From Spinellus fusiger (taxonomy: Eukaryota; Mucoromycota; Mucoromycetes; Mucorales; Phycomycetaceae), in NCBI GenBank assembly GCA_025094145.1, contig JALLLS010000037.1:264354-328353 (forward strand): 64,000 bases of DNA. Direction: 5' to 3'. Position 1 is the first letter of the stretch; each line of letters opens with the position of its first letter. The position numbers were made by a program, and so were the translations under genes. The notes below the pieces were generated by a model that did no database searches, was not told where the DNA came from, and was given only the letters and a program-made list of their open reading frames with translations. Of this stretch, positions 1 through 12,386 are shown piece by piece.

Positions 1-2527
1 ATAGTTAGTTTCAAGCAATATATACGCTCTTTACTGAGATGTACTCTTCGTATTTTATTTCTACATCTGTTCACTATTTCCAATTAGAAACATATCATCT
101 AGAATATGAAAAATGAACTTAGTTAATGACTATTACTATTGATTATAGCAATGTACTCCATGTCAATCCCAGCTACAGGCTTCGAGATTACCCTTTGTAT
201 TTAGAATAAGTGCAGTATATTGAATTTATAAACTTCAATTTTTTTACTATAATGAATTGTATACTACCTTTCCTTAAAAAATCCTTGACATTATAAAAGT
301 AATGAGGTACTTATGACTGTAATTTTAGTCTGTTTATACTGAGCAGTGTTGAAAAGTCCTAATCAATATCTGGCTTATAATATCCAACTGTGGCAGTGTT
401 TAGATTAATACCTTTCATGCTCATCTTGGTGTCTCAAACTATCAAGCTGAGGCGTATCACTAAAGTAAAGATATGAGTTTGAAAAGGCTTATCTCATCAT
501 ATAAAAAGGTGCTTTCTGACATTTCTTTCTTAAGTAACAATTCTATCTGTGATAATGTAAATGACTTTCAATAAGTTCGCTGTATTTTTCTATAAAAATA
601 TTTTTTACTGGAACTCTTTATTTATTTAATATTAATAGAATTCTAAAAGTGGAAAGTGGAAATATTCAAACATCATTAACATAACGCCAAAACAAAGAGT
701 TGGAATAGACTAGTAGCGCCAGCTATCAACAACTTTGATTTCTCACCGATCACAATTTTAACTATGGGTGATATCCTTGCCATAATTTTATTCAAGCCTT
801 AGTTTACAAGGATAGGCTTTGTTAAAAGAAGAAAGATATCACTACTTATCAAATTCAACTGTCTGTGATTACTCTGCTAATGTATCTTTAATCTTACTAT
901 GAAGGCTAATTGGTCTTTCCATGTTATATACTGTCAACATATGTAACTTTTCACGACTTTTCTTTCATTTTATATGTTGAAATAAAAAATAAATATAAAT
1001 AGACTTTTCTATAGTACACTTCAATTATTTCTTGGGAGATATTTATAGTAGAATCTCCAAAAAATAGTATAAAAAAGAATTAAAAAGAATTAAAAAGAAT
1101 TAAAAAGAAAAGGTAGTCGGTGCAAAGATATCACCTTTTCTCGATGATACCTTTCACATGAACTATTGCTTGGAACATACTATCTAACGAAAAATAAATA
1201 TACTTGTAAACTTAAAATATATTTTCCTAACCTGACAGCAGATGATAATTTAAGTTTGAGTGCTGTCCTACTGGTCATATTTAATAAATTTTGTGACTCA
1301 AAACACTTAAGGTATTTGGTAAGGTTTACATTGAGAAAAAATGGGATATTTTATTCAATACAGCTATACTCTTTTCAGCCTCTGAAATATGTGGCTAATG
1401 TGTTTTTCTAATAATATCTCTAAAGCAATGATTGCTCATCTCTATATTTGATTTGTAGATAGAATGTGATACAGAAATAACTTTTTTTTTTAGTTACTTA
1501 CCCTTACTTTTCTTTATTTTATTTTATTTTCATATCTATATGACTTTATCGTTATTATTTTTCAAACACACTAAATCATCACAAGATATGTATATGGATT
1601 ATATTGTCACGTCAATGGAATTCACAGAATGTTAACCACACGAAGAAACAATCTTATCATGCGAATAGAAATTGAGGATTCAATATATTAAGCTGGTATT
1701 CCTTTTTTTATTACATAATTCTTACAAGCAAAGTATCATTGCATTAGCCTATCTAAGTTTTTCTTGAAAGGAACCGCATGCTATAGCTTATAATGGAATA
1801 GAGTTATAAATTATTTGACAGATTATCACCATAAGCCACATAAGCCTATCTTCAATACTCTCGCAAAAAGAAAAGAATCTATTTCTTTGGGTGATACCTG
1901 CTACTATGATTGAGGCAGTCTCTTTTTATACCCGTTTAAAAAAAATAGATGTGCTCACTGATTCAATGTGAGCATTATATTAATTTGAGGCTAATGAACC
2001 GAATTGACATTTATCTTGAACAAAGTAAAGTATTGAGTAACTTATTCATTTTTAGCAATGTATTTTTTATTGTTACTTCACTTGAAAAGATAGTTTAGAT
2101 ATGAAAACTATTATTATTTATTAATAATCACAGAAACTATTTCGCAGTTCTTTAATGAAATGAGTTTCGGAAAAAAAAATGGACCATATCAATTATCTAT
2201 TCGTGATATTAAAGTCAGTGCATTTTTTCTCTATGTACTACAGATACAAAGTCATAAGTTTTTATACATAATTACAATTGCTAATTGTCGGGGCTCCTTA
2301 TTGACAGGCAGCAATGACAGTAAACATTTGTGCTGTCTATTTTGACACTTGAATCAAATATTTGCAAAAGAGCTCCAATCATTTTGGATAAAAATCCTCT
2401 TGGCGAAAGTAATGTGAATAAACACAATCTAATAGATCTTTCTATTCTACTTAACATATCCATATGCAAACCTTTTTTCCCATTATAACACAGTTTTTTA
2501 CTTATTTTGGTTAGTCACTTTTATTGG
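1..2527. other. AT-rich gene-free stretch
   Basis: No open frame here exceeds about 80 codons, and none resembles a known family. I see no tRNA, no transposase motif and no clear exon chain. A short near-repeat of TAAAAAGAAT lies around 1075-1110. The stretch is probably intergenic or very old repeat DNA. Confidence 0.5.
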
Positions 2528-3756
2528 CTATACACCCAAAGATTTTTCTGGCTTCTAAGTGGTAGCACAACTTTCCTGTTACGTCTCCCAGAGAAATCCC
2601 TTTTATGGAAGTGTGTTTAAAATCAAAGGCTTGCAAGTATCCAAATTATTATTTCTTTTTGTAGGATAACTCAATATCAAATTATATTATCAGTAAAATA
2701 TATTGTTGATGAATAAAATTGTTTATTATAATAATATAGCTAATACTATGTTATGACTATGGCTACTGTCTAAGTACATTCCCTCATAGCAATAGAATTT
2801 ATACCCTAACATCATAATGATTTATCCTTGGGAGATGAATAACTATGCTCAGGAGTATACCCTAGACACTATTGACAGTATAGAAGACCACCTGAGACTG
2901 ACTTGAAAGGAGTCTTTACTTGCTTAATAACAATACAATGAGTGTCTTGTGGGTTGCAATGAGCTTAATCCCAGATGAAGACACTGCTTACCTTTTTACC
3001 TCAATAATAGTCTTTGGTAGTGTATATCATTTCCTTCTATTGTTTCTCTTTGTTAATAATGGCACATTACCTTGTTCATTTATGCTCATATTGAAGAGTA
3101 CTTGGGTGTTAAATTGTATGCGCAGTGTGGGAAATAACAAAAAGAGGGGAATATCAAAACAAATAATCTTTCTTTCTCTATTCTAGTGATAAATACACTA
3201 GCCTCCACTCATAAAACTCACAAGTCAAACAATTCACACCCTATTTGCCTTGGACCTAAAAGACAGTATTAGAAACAATACCTTGTTATCATTAAGTACT
3301 ATTGTCGAGAACAGTTACAATGAGATAATTGAGGTGATTATGAATATTGAGTCAATGAATGGCTATACATTTGTTAATATAAGTGACATTGGTTCTATTT
3401 TATGGACAATGACCACTAGAGTTAATTCAGTATGTGTCCTATAATACATCTTTCTTAAGCAGTGCTATATTTTAAATACTGTGGGCTTATGGATAACAAA
3501 CTATGTTAAACAATAAATTCAGTGACTAAGTTGTAATATTGGGGTGATTCTTGTTTATTTCTTGTCTTTACAGCCAATTCTATACTTTTTAATTGCAAAG
3601 TCAATAGCCACTACTAAAACAGGTAAGTAGAGTTTGAAATTGTCCATTTAGACAGCGAAAAAGGCCTTTTCAAACACATTAGCCAATCATATTAATATTG
3701 CGATTTTATTCTCAAGATATTTCTTTATATATCCCAAAAATCTCCTGGTGCGTAAG
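2528..3756 (+). mobile_element. TIR-1 element, copy 1 (non-autonomous DNA transposon)
   Basis: The sequence from 2528 is homologous along its length to 14172-15145, and in reverse to 26651-27290 and 48591-49645. Both ends carry related inverted termini containing CACCC(A)AAGATTTTT or CACCAGGAGATTTTT. This copy is longer than copy 2 because it keeps an inner part (about 2750-3000) that copy 2 lacks. Short open frames at 2920-3186 and 3250-3444 have no recognisable domain and are probably not genes. The superfamily is unknown; I could not define a target-site duplication. Confidence 0.6.
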
Positions 3757-6117
3757 TTGTATATGAAAATACACTTTTAAAACCTTTAACAGAAAATAGC
3801 AAAGTCGTTCATTTTCTGGTCTGACTTATTCTGTTGTGTTTTGTTGCTATAGGAATCACTTATCTACTCTAATGACTTTTATAATAATACCATTTACTTT
3901 CCACTCCCCACTTTTTTCTTATTTATCATTTTAATTAAAAATTAACACAGATGGCTTGATTGATGAGTCTTTCTTAATATTATTCTCTTTGAAGCTATTT
4001 ACCACTCACTGAGTTATTTATTTTTGTAGTGACCTTATTTATGTTAACTAAAATGAAGATGAGCACTTGTATTCTATGTATTGATTGAGGATGAGACTAT
4101 TTAAGCTGTTTCAGTGTTTTTTAATTTAATATGAAAACAAAGTTATCTTCTTTATTTTTGTAGATTTCTATTTTCACACCTCAGATTCTCTGTTATGAAA
4201 GGAATAAAAGCAAGTAGTAGATTCTATAAAGGAATAACAGAAAAAATGTTTACTAATACCACAAATTAAATCCACTTGAAATTAGCAATTCAGATATGAA
4301 ACTATACGCCTTCTATCCCTAGGCAACCTTTTATAAGTGTTGATCTCTTTAATATATAAATAACATTAAGCCATAGCCTTCAACAAGGTGTTTGGAGGGG
4401 AAAAGTGAAAGGATGAAAGAGAAAGAGGTAAATAAAGATGAAGAAAGATATAAACACCATCTGTAACAAAACTCGTCATACTATGGTCTGGTGCTAGCTA
4501 ACGTAAATTTGTAAGGGTAAAGCAGATCTTTACATATAAACCTTTTTCTGTTGTAGAAATCAGCTCCGAATGTCCATGAATAGGTTGTTGCTAGGCACGA
4601 TATGTACATTATTTATAATCGGGCAAGGCGGAATACTATTATATTTAGAAAATGGTTAGTCTATCAAATTTTTGGTTGCTGTGATCTACAGCTATCGAAT
4701 TTTGTATCTCGAAACAGCATGTGCTAACTCTGTGTGTTTCATCTATCAAAAAACTATATTTATTTATTTACATAAATGTATATATACTTCTTGGATATTT
4801 TAAATAGTAGAAGAACTAGTTTAAAAAAAACTAAGAAATTTATAGTGATTAGCGCGTATAGCTTATATTTCTACTTATTAAAAAAGAAAACAGGGGAGAC
4901 TATTAGAAAACAATATAATATAAATAAATAAAAAATCCTCAAGATATAATAGTGATCGGGCTTTTCTTAAAAAGGGACTGAAAACTGTTGTCTTACTGGT
5001 TTATAGGTAGTACTAACCTACATTACAGATAGAGCTTAGTATTGCTATAATAGGAGGGTTGCTCATGCCGCTGGCTAATGCTTTTTATCCTTTTTTATGG
5101 CATAGCTTGCTGGTTCTATAGAATAAAGACCAATTCTGTCTGTAGAAAATTTTGATCACTTGCTTCAGCGTGTCAAAATAAACAGTACAATCACTGAAAA
5201 AGAAATATTGGTCCCTATTAAGGTAGGACTTTCCTTTTTTCTTTTCCTGGTACAAGAAACTTTGTATAGCTCATAACATGCTCCAGAGACTCTAAAACTG
5301 CTAGATAACAAAATGATACATGTAATAATAATAATAAAATAAAAAAGGAAGAAGAGAAACTAAGTGTACAGTCATCCTAATACTCATCGCATATGTTTTT
5401 TCTATTCATTCTACTTTGTATGTGAATAGTGTAATCTATTTTCATAAAAAATACTAAGATAGTACCAACACTTAATGGCTTAATGGATGTTATTGCTATG
5501 GAAGAAATCTGATACAAAGGGTAAAAAGTGATAAACCTTGTACTATTATGATGCCGTTTTTTGAAATATTCAAACAAATAAGCTCAATTGAAAGGGCTCA
5601 AATAGAATCTCCGAGTTGTAATAATGTTGGCTTATTCTATAAAAAAAAGTTAACGCATATAGCCATTTGTCATTGGTCTACTATTGGATATCTTGCAATA
5701 GAGTTTGTTTTATTTATGTATTAGGCTTAAAGCATATCCAAGTATTCAACTCAAGTGATGTCGAATAAGGCCTGACAAGAACAAAATGACCTAAGGGTTT
5801 CCTGGCAGGAAGACATCAAATAAGCTCCACCAAATGATGATTGTCTATTGGAGATCTTCCTATCTATTGAGCTACAATGTGAAGGATCACTTATTATATT
5901 AAATAGCCCAAGAGTTAATGAAATATTCTATAAAAAATATACGATTTCCTTTTGCGCTTATGTACACAGGTTTAATTGTCCGGCATAGAAGGTATCATTG
6001 AAAAGTCAATTACTTGGGATGTCCTATAAGCCCTGTTAAAGCAAGAAGGCCCAAAGAAAAATGAACACCCTCACCATGAAACAGTAACTAAGCGCCATCT
6101 AAAGAAATGCGATCTAA
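3757..6117. other. AT-rich gene-free stretch
   Basis: No coding region, RNA gene or repeat with clear ends could be supported. The longest frames (66 codons on the minus strand near 5400-5577) have no family resemblance. Confidence 0.45.
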
Positions 6118-6334
6118 TTCATTTTATTATTTTTATTTTTATTTTTACATTTATTTTTACATTTATATTTACATTTATATTTACATTTATATTTACATTT
6201 ATTTTTACATTTATATTTACATTTATATTTACATTTATATTTATATTTATATTTACATTTATATTTACATTTATATTTACATTTATATTTACATTTACAT
6301 TTATATTTACATTTATATTTACATTTATATTTAT
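6118..6334. repeat. AT minisatellite, 12-bp units
   Basis: About 18 near-copies of the unit ATTTACATTTAT, with variants ATTTATATTTAT and ATTTTTACATTT. The array is readable as alternating Tyr-Ile or Lys-Tyr codons on the two strands, so the long frames across it are artefacts of the repeat. Confidence 0.9.
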
Positions 6335-6837
6335 TTGAATTCAAATTCTTTCCTGGAATTGTGTAAGCATCAGTGCAGGATTTAAGTATGGCAGCCTATT
6401 TTAAGTAGTTGTGTGGCAGTCTATCTTGACAAAATAATAACACAGAACGCAATAACAATACTAATACTGGTAGTGATATTATCAACCATAGTCCTATGTA
6501 GTATTATGAGTAATAACAATGATTTTTAATTATGATAACTTGATAACAAAGCTATAGTCTGCGTAGTTTTGGCTAAACTTGCATGCAATGCACAAACTTC
6601 AGTACTCTAAACTGCTACACAAGGTCATAGTTATTATCACCTATTATGTATTACTTTTTGGTTTAAAAGTGTATCACCAAACTGCTAACACTTGGTGCAG
6701 CAGCTTGTATTGCCCTTCATACTAAGCGTATCACCAAACCTATACCCACTTTTGGCAGGGGATATAGAAGGACAAAGTGTCTCGGCAATTTATATTAGCT
6801 ATCCGCTTGATTATATTACTTTAACTGTCTAATATTT

Positions 6838-7088
6838 TTTCTTTTCTTTTCTTTTCTTCCTCTTCCTCTCCCTCCTTCTCTCCCTCCCTCTCTCTCTTAT
6901 CACTTTTTTCTTTTTCATTAGTGAGTGTACCCATACACCAATTCACCAGTTCACTTGTACACCAGCACACTTGGATCAACGCATCTATATCAACGCATCT
7001 ATATCAACACATTCATATCAACACACGACCCAATCCACCCGCTAAGCTCCACCTGCAGGCTCTTTTTCCTCTTTAGCCGTTATTTATT
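6838..7088 (+). promoter_or_regulatory. CT-rich tract and repeat leader upstream of the G-alpha gene
   Basis: A pyrimidine tract of about 75 bp (6838-6915) is followed by short direct repeats such as CATCTATATCAACG (around 6978-7010), directly before the G-alpha start codon at 7089. Pyrimidine-rich tracts near transcription starts are common in fungal promoters. The role here is inferred from position only. Confidence 0.35.
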
Positions 7089-8362
7089 ATGGGATGTTGT
7101 GCTTCTATTGAAGTGCAAGACGGTGTTGGAAAGCTGCGGAACGATGAGATTGATGACCAGCTTCGATTAGAAAAAATGAGCCAACAAAAAGAAGTTAAAT
7201 TACTATTGCTAGGTAATAACAAAGAAAACGTGGCCTTGTCACTCAATACTTGTGTTATACTTTCTCAGGCGCTGGTGAATCAGGAAAATCAACAATTTTG
7301 AAGCAAATGAAGCTGATTCATGAAGGCGGGTTTTCATCCAACGAGCGTCTGAACTATCGAGAAATCATCTACAGTAATACAATACAATCCATGAGTGTGA
7401 TTATGGAGGCAATGGAAACACTTAGAATTGAGCTCGAAAACCCTGACAATCAAGGCCATAAAGAAGCCATTCAGAGTCTACCCAGTCAATCTTCGTCTTA
7501 TGGTATGCCTGAAGACATTGCCCGGGCCATTATGGCTCTGTGGGCGGATGAGGGAGTTCAGAAGACATTCAGGAGAAGCAATGAGTATCAGCTCAATGAT
7601 TCTGCTGGATAGTAAGTATTCTTTATTCTAATAGTATCTCCAACAACAGCAATGGCTTATTAATAACAATGCTTATTAATAACAATGGCTAGCTATTTTG
7701 ATTGTATGGACCGTATTGGAGACCCACAGTATATTCCCAATGATCAGGACGTATTAAGGTCCCGTGTCAAGACGACTGGCATCACTGAAACCCGATTTAC
7801 GATGGGCGATTTGATCTATCGTATGTTTGATGTGGGAGGACAACGATCTGAGCGTAGAAAATGGATCCACTGTTTTGAAAATGTGACGGCCATTATCTTT
7901 TTGGTAGCGATCAATGAATATGACCAAGTGCTGCTGGAAGATGAAAGCGTCAACCGCATGCATGAAGCACTGACTCTATTTGACTCTATTTGTAACTCCC
8001 GGTGGTTTAGCAGGACATCTACCATTCTTTTCCTTAACAAAACAGATATCTTTGAACAGAAACTCATGCACAGCTCTCTCTCACATTATTTCCATGACTT
8101 CCAAGGTAAAATGAAGAAAACCCCCCTGACATAAACCATAGGCAGGAAATACAGTTGACTCACTGGTATTTTAGGTGGAGATGACTATTCACTCGCCAGT
8201 CAATACCTTCTCAACCGCTTTCTCATGCTTAATTCTTCTTCTGAAAAGCAAATTTACACACATTTTACCTGTGCAACTGACACTGCACAAATTAAATTTG
8301 TCATGTCGGCTGTGAATGACATTATCTTACAGTCCAACTTACGTAACCTAGGTCTGCTGTAG
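7089..8362 (+). CDS. Heterotrimeric G protein alpha subunit
   Basis: Four exons are supported: 7089-7212, 7269-7611, 7693-8105 and 8175-8362, giving 355 residues, the usual G-alpha length. The N-terminus MGCCAS fits myristoylation at Gly2 and palmitoylation at Cys3/4. The P-loop GAGESGKS (residues 42-49) is split by intron 1. The catalytic Arg lies in RVKTTGI (R180), DVGGQ is at 202-206, NKTD at about 270 and TCAT near the C-terminus. All introns are GT-AG and 56-81 bp long. The protein should bind and hydrolyse GTP at the plasma membrane below a seven-helix receptor. It ends LRNLGLL, with no Cys four residues from the end, so a pertussis-toxin acceptor site is absent. Fungi of this group often carry many G-alpha paralogues, so I give no subgroup symbol. 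Confidence 0.95.
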
Positions 8363-8446
8363 ACTTATAGATTTTTGTAGATGTATTTATATTCTTACTC
8401 TTTATACTTTTTTCCTTCCCTTCCCTTTTTTTTTTAAAAAAAAATG

Positions 8447-8558
8447 CACTGATTGGGCTCTTCATTAATAATACTTGAATGTTGATTGGCTAATACTTAT
8501 ATAAAAAAAACACACTGATTAGGCTCTTCATTAATAATACTTGAACACTGATTGGCTA
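8447..8558. repeat. Two 46-bp direct repeats with inverted CCAAT boxes
   Basis: Units 8447-8492 and 8513-8558 are near-identical and share the core CTCTTCATTAATAATACTTG. Each ends in GATTGGCTA, which contains an inverted CCAAT box (ATTGG). They lie 85 bp after the G-alpha stop codon, so they could be 3' flank of that gene or distant promoter DNA of the next one. Confidence 0.6.
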
Positions 8559-9089
8559 CTTTTGAGCAATATATGAATGTAGATAACCCAAGAGTGTGTC
8601 CTACCCAGAATATAGTTGACTGACACCTGTTTACACTTTATTCATAGATTATTAGCGCATACAAAAATGAGTAAAAAGACAGTGAATATTTCTTATTTAA
8701 CTTGAATTTAAATAAAGCAAAAACAGAAGATAAAACTGCATAGAAAAAGAAAAAAACAAAGTTTATAGGTTTTATTGAACAAAAACCCTTATAAATTCAA
8801 GACAATTTATTCTCAAAAAAAAATACGACAAATTCTTAAAGGAAAGTGCGACAGAAATTTGTGAAAATAGTGTATAACTTACCTGTTTGATAGGCGGAGT
8901 GTGTCCACTTGATACATTTCTATTGGTGCATAGTTGTTTATGACATACGTGTGTTGAAGAGCACACATACTTGTTCTAGGGCTGCCTAGAAGGAGAACAG
9001 GCCTGCTGAGTGCCAAGGCATGGACGTGTGACTTGGTTTAAAACTAGCCTTGCTGTCACCGGCTGTCCACAACCTCATCTTCCTTCATT

Positions 9090-9498
9090 ATGCAACTCAC
9101 ACACCTTTTCACTGTTTTGCTCCTGTTCAACTCACTCTTACAGTTCAGCGTCTATGCTGCTGAAGGTAATCTTTTGTTGATAACACAGAAGAAGAAGAGA
9201 GCTGACTATAGTGCAACTACTAGAAGGATTCAGTGACTATATTATTGCCCTTAAGAAGCCAGTGACTAATGTCGAAGTGCAAAAAGCCCGAGCTGATGTT
9301 GAGGCTGTGGGTGGCACTGTGACCCGTGAGATACTCATTGGATCAAGAGCACTTATTGTCTCTTTGCCTGATGCACAAATCACTACCTTTGAAAGCAAGG
9401 ACTACATTGACTTTATTGAAAAGGACGAAGAAGGTAGGCTCTACTCAGCCTATCAGAAAGACTCACTGCTAATATGTGTAGTTCATGCCAACCATTAG
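9090..9498 (+). CDS. Peptidase inhibitor I9-type protein with signal peptide
   Basis: Exons 9090-9165, 9212-9433 and 9482-9498 join to 104 residues. Residues 1 to about 23 form a typical secretion signal with a Leu/Phe-rich core ending VYAAE. The rest has the inhibitor I9 (subtilisin propeptide-like) pattern: SDYIIALKKP at the start, then a helix with VEAVGGTVTREI, then ALIVSLP and the ending IDFIEKDEEVHANH. The last tiny exon restores the C-terminal EVH ending that free-standing I9 inhibitors such as yeast Pbi2 and Pleurotus POIA1 have; reading through the intron would give an unrelated tail. It likely inhibits subtilisin-type proteases in the secretory path or outside the cell. A poly(A)-like AATAAAAA lies at about 9551. 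Confidence 0.85.
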
Positions 9499-9633
9499 TG
9501 TATATGCTATAAACACTAAGAAAACACTCATGTTATATTCACAATTATCAATAAAAAATATGTGCGTCTTAATCCTACAAACTAGTGGCTTGTAGACTTC
9601 TTTAGACTCTATGGACCTGAGTCTCCTTTTGTT

Positions 9634-11554
9634 ATGTTTTCACGAAATCCTTTAAGTAGTAGACAGCATTCTCCTGAACACAGCAGCACTTTTGACCTGT
9701 CTTCTCAGCACCTGTTGGATCCAGACAATGACGACTTTCAGTTACCCACCAAAAGAAAGCCTCGTCATAATCACCATGCAAAACAGGCAAAACAGGCAAA
9801 AACGGCAAAACAGAAGTCTAGACAGTGTTTGGGTCATTGTTCGTCCATGATAACTGAAAGACTCTTTATGAATCCACTAGAGAGTGCTAAAGAAGACTTC
9901 CAGCCTGCCATAACCTATCAAAACAGAAAGAGCCACTTGGACTCAACTGTCAAGAGAGAATTGGACTCTCAAGAGACACTCCAACTGCCTTTGAACAGAC
10001 ATAGAGTGTTTTCCAGTGCGCTTGAAGCACCTCTTAATACAGTAGAAGTGGTTTCTGATACATTACACTTGCCTATCAAACACAAGACATCCTCCAGTGC
10101 ACTTGAACTGCCTTTTGATAAAGCACAACTCACAGGCCCACACAATGTATTGTCTGATAGACTACATCTTCCTAACAAACACATAATGTCATCCAATGCA
10201 TCCAAAGCGTCTTTTGATTCACTTCCTCCTAACAAACACACAATGACATCTAACACACACAGGCTATCTTCCATCAGTCTCAAATTGCCACAAAAGAGCA
10301 AACACACTGGAACTGAGGAAAAACTCCAACTTCCTAGGCGACAAAAGACATCCAAGCACCACCACCAACAACCTAAAGAACCTTTTACTGTAGTAGATCT
10401 TTCCACTACGAGTGAACAAGAGCAAGAGCAAGAGCAAGAGCAAGAGCAAGATACTTCTCATACACTTCATCTCCCAAAAGCAAACAAGAAAAGACACTCC
10501 ACCAATGCTCACTCACCCACCATCCCACAAGAGTGGCGTACTCTACTCTCTGCAGAAAGCAAAATAGACACTTCCTTTCACTGTCCTTTTTGTAATGAAC
10601 CCTTTTACTCCCCACTCCCTCCTCCTCTGAAAAAGGCCTACATGGCCCTCACATCAAAACAAGTCTCTCGGCTCTCCCGACCCTCCCGACCCTCCCGACC
10701 CTACCTGTCTTCACGATCCTTTATTTCCAAAGAAGTATCGATAAAAGACCAGTATGCATTCTGTCGTCTTCATGACATTGAACTAGTAGTGAAGCCAAAA
10801 GGACTCCAAGAAGGATATCCCACCGACATTGATTTCGATGCCATTGAGAAAAGAGTGGTTGGATTTCAGCAGGAGATTGAGGATGTGATTCATGGACGTA
10901 TTAAGAGTAGCTATCGAGACACTGCACTCAAGGCCTATGAGATGCTTGGTAAGAACAAAGCAAGAAGTTCAATGGGAGTCATGGCGAGATTTGAAACAAC
11001 CTTGGTAAGTGTAGTCTGGGATGATATATAAAGTGTGTGTGTGCTTCTATGGATGTAACTAAGAAGAATGAAACAAAAAACAAAAAACAAAGCCCGGGTA
11101 CTATGGATCCAAGGGAGCTGCTATTATTCTCGATGTGCTTAGCAGACTGTATTTGCACAGTGAACAGTTGACGTATATCGCTACAGCACCACAGCAACCA
11201 ATTGAGTATTTACAACAAGTGTTGGTACCAGAAGTTGGGTTTAGGCTTATTCGACAAGATCTGATGCGACACAATAATAAGAACAAACCACTGGATCGAT
11301 GGATTCTTCATCACGGAGAACAACTGACAGAGAAGGCTAAAGTGTTAATGGAAGAGAGCAGCAGTTATGGTAGTTTAGTATACTCACTAGAGGACAGTAC
11401 AGTGAGAAGTATCTATGATGACAGCTCAGAGGAAGAGGAAGAGGAAGAGGAAGAAGAAGAGACTAGGGATGATTCTGGTTCTGACAATGACATAAACTCT
11501 TCTACTGACTCTGATAATGATTCTGCTAGTAATAACTCTTATCATGGACGCTAA
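9634..11554 (+). CDS. RTC4-like domain protein
   Basis: Two exons, 9634-11004 and 11093-11554, give 610 residues. The N-terminal two thirds is low-complexity and basic, with about five degenerate repeats built on LPLNRH/LPIKHK/LPNKH and a Glu-Gln run (10418-10450). A CPFCNEPF motif sits near residue 315. The C-terminal part (FDAIEKRVVGFQQEI through PGYYGSKGAAIILDVLSRLY) matches the RTC4 domain, and the splice junction falls inside it. The protein ends in a Glu-rich run followed by Ser/Asp-rich sequence. In yeast Rtc4 is linked genetically to telomere capping; its biochemistry is poorly known, so I assign no reaction. An out-of-frame upstream ATG at 9611 overlaps the leader. Confidence 0.8.
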
Positions 11555-11725
11555 TAGGCCCGTGGTCCAATGCCACTGTACATACATCGACTCTTATACA
11601 CCCCACTCACCCACCCAAGTTCACTTGTATGCTTCGACACTAATCACTTATTCACTTCAAATATTGCATATACACTTTCATTAGAACTGCCCAATAAAAA
11701 TCGAAATAAAAGCATTTGATAAGCC

Positions 11726-12212
11726 TTAATGATGGTTGCCATTCTTGTGGTGCTCTGTACATCATCCATAAGTACCCTATAGACACTGTATAACTTACTC
11801 AAGTGGAAGTGGTAATCAATGGAGTAACCAATGACGAAGATACCGAACAGGGCGTGGAGAAGAGGAGTGACACTGGCGTTGTCTCCGTCAATGTAACGGG
11901 CCTTGTAGTGGCCCCAGGGACCAGAGGGCTTGGTAACCTGAGCAGCACCCTTGGGGAGTCTCTGTTATAAGGACAAGCATAAGACAAGTAGGTGTGTCAG
12001 TTTTTTTTTTCCTTTTCCTTTTTCTTTTCTTTTTCTTTTTCCTTGTTCTTCTCTCTTCTCTAGTGTCTTGTAGTCAGTATCCAATGTACCTTGTAAAAGT
12101 CAACCACCTCGTTCATCTGACCATTCTTGGAAGAACCACTGAGCTTAGTGGCACTGGCAAGGTTGGGAGGAATAAGGCTCTTGGTGGTATAAGCACGGCG
12201 AATGACGTTCAT
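11726..12212 (-). CDS. ATP17: Mitochondrial F1F0 ATP synthase subunit f
   Basis: Exons on the minus strand are 12212-12090, 11961-11799 and 11754-11726, giving 104 residues. The N-terminus MNVIRRAYTTKSLIPPNLA resembles a mitochondrial targeting sequence followed by the fungal subunit f start. One transmembrane segment follows (LLHALFGIFVIGYSIDY), then the ending HLKHHKNGNHH, which is only obtained with the last 29-nt exon. Subunit f sits in the membrane sector of the enzyme and supports its dimerisation. Introns are 128 and 44 bp with GT-AG ends, and the first contains a long pyrimidine run at 12000-12060 on the plus strand. The gene converges on the RTC4-like gene, with 171 bp between the stop codons. 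Confidence 0.9.
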
Positions 12213-12386
12213 GGTGTAATAAACAAGCAACGTATGCTGCCATACAAAAATTGAAAAAATAATAACAATGACCCAGGGGCAAGTCACTCAATGACATCAC
12301 AACCTACTGGCCTGAATTATTTCTATCTGTTAAATGATGAGTCTCTTTTTGCATTTATGTGTCCAAGTGACTCTTTTTTGAACATA

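Noticed and set aside
2920..3444. Two small genes (88 and 64 codons)
   Set aside because: They lie inside TIR-1 copy 1, are not kept open in copies 2-4 and show no domain.
6107..6385. Open frames on both strands coding Tyr-Ile or Lys-Tyr strings
   Set aside because: They are direct translations of the 12-bp AT minisatellite and have no non-repeat conserved part.
9969..10512. Minus-strand frames of 145 and 82 codons
   Set aside because: They are antisense shadows of the RTC4-like gene and have no independent features.
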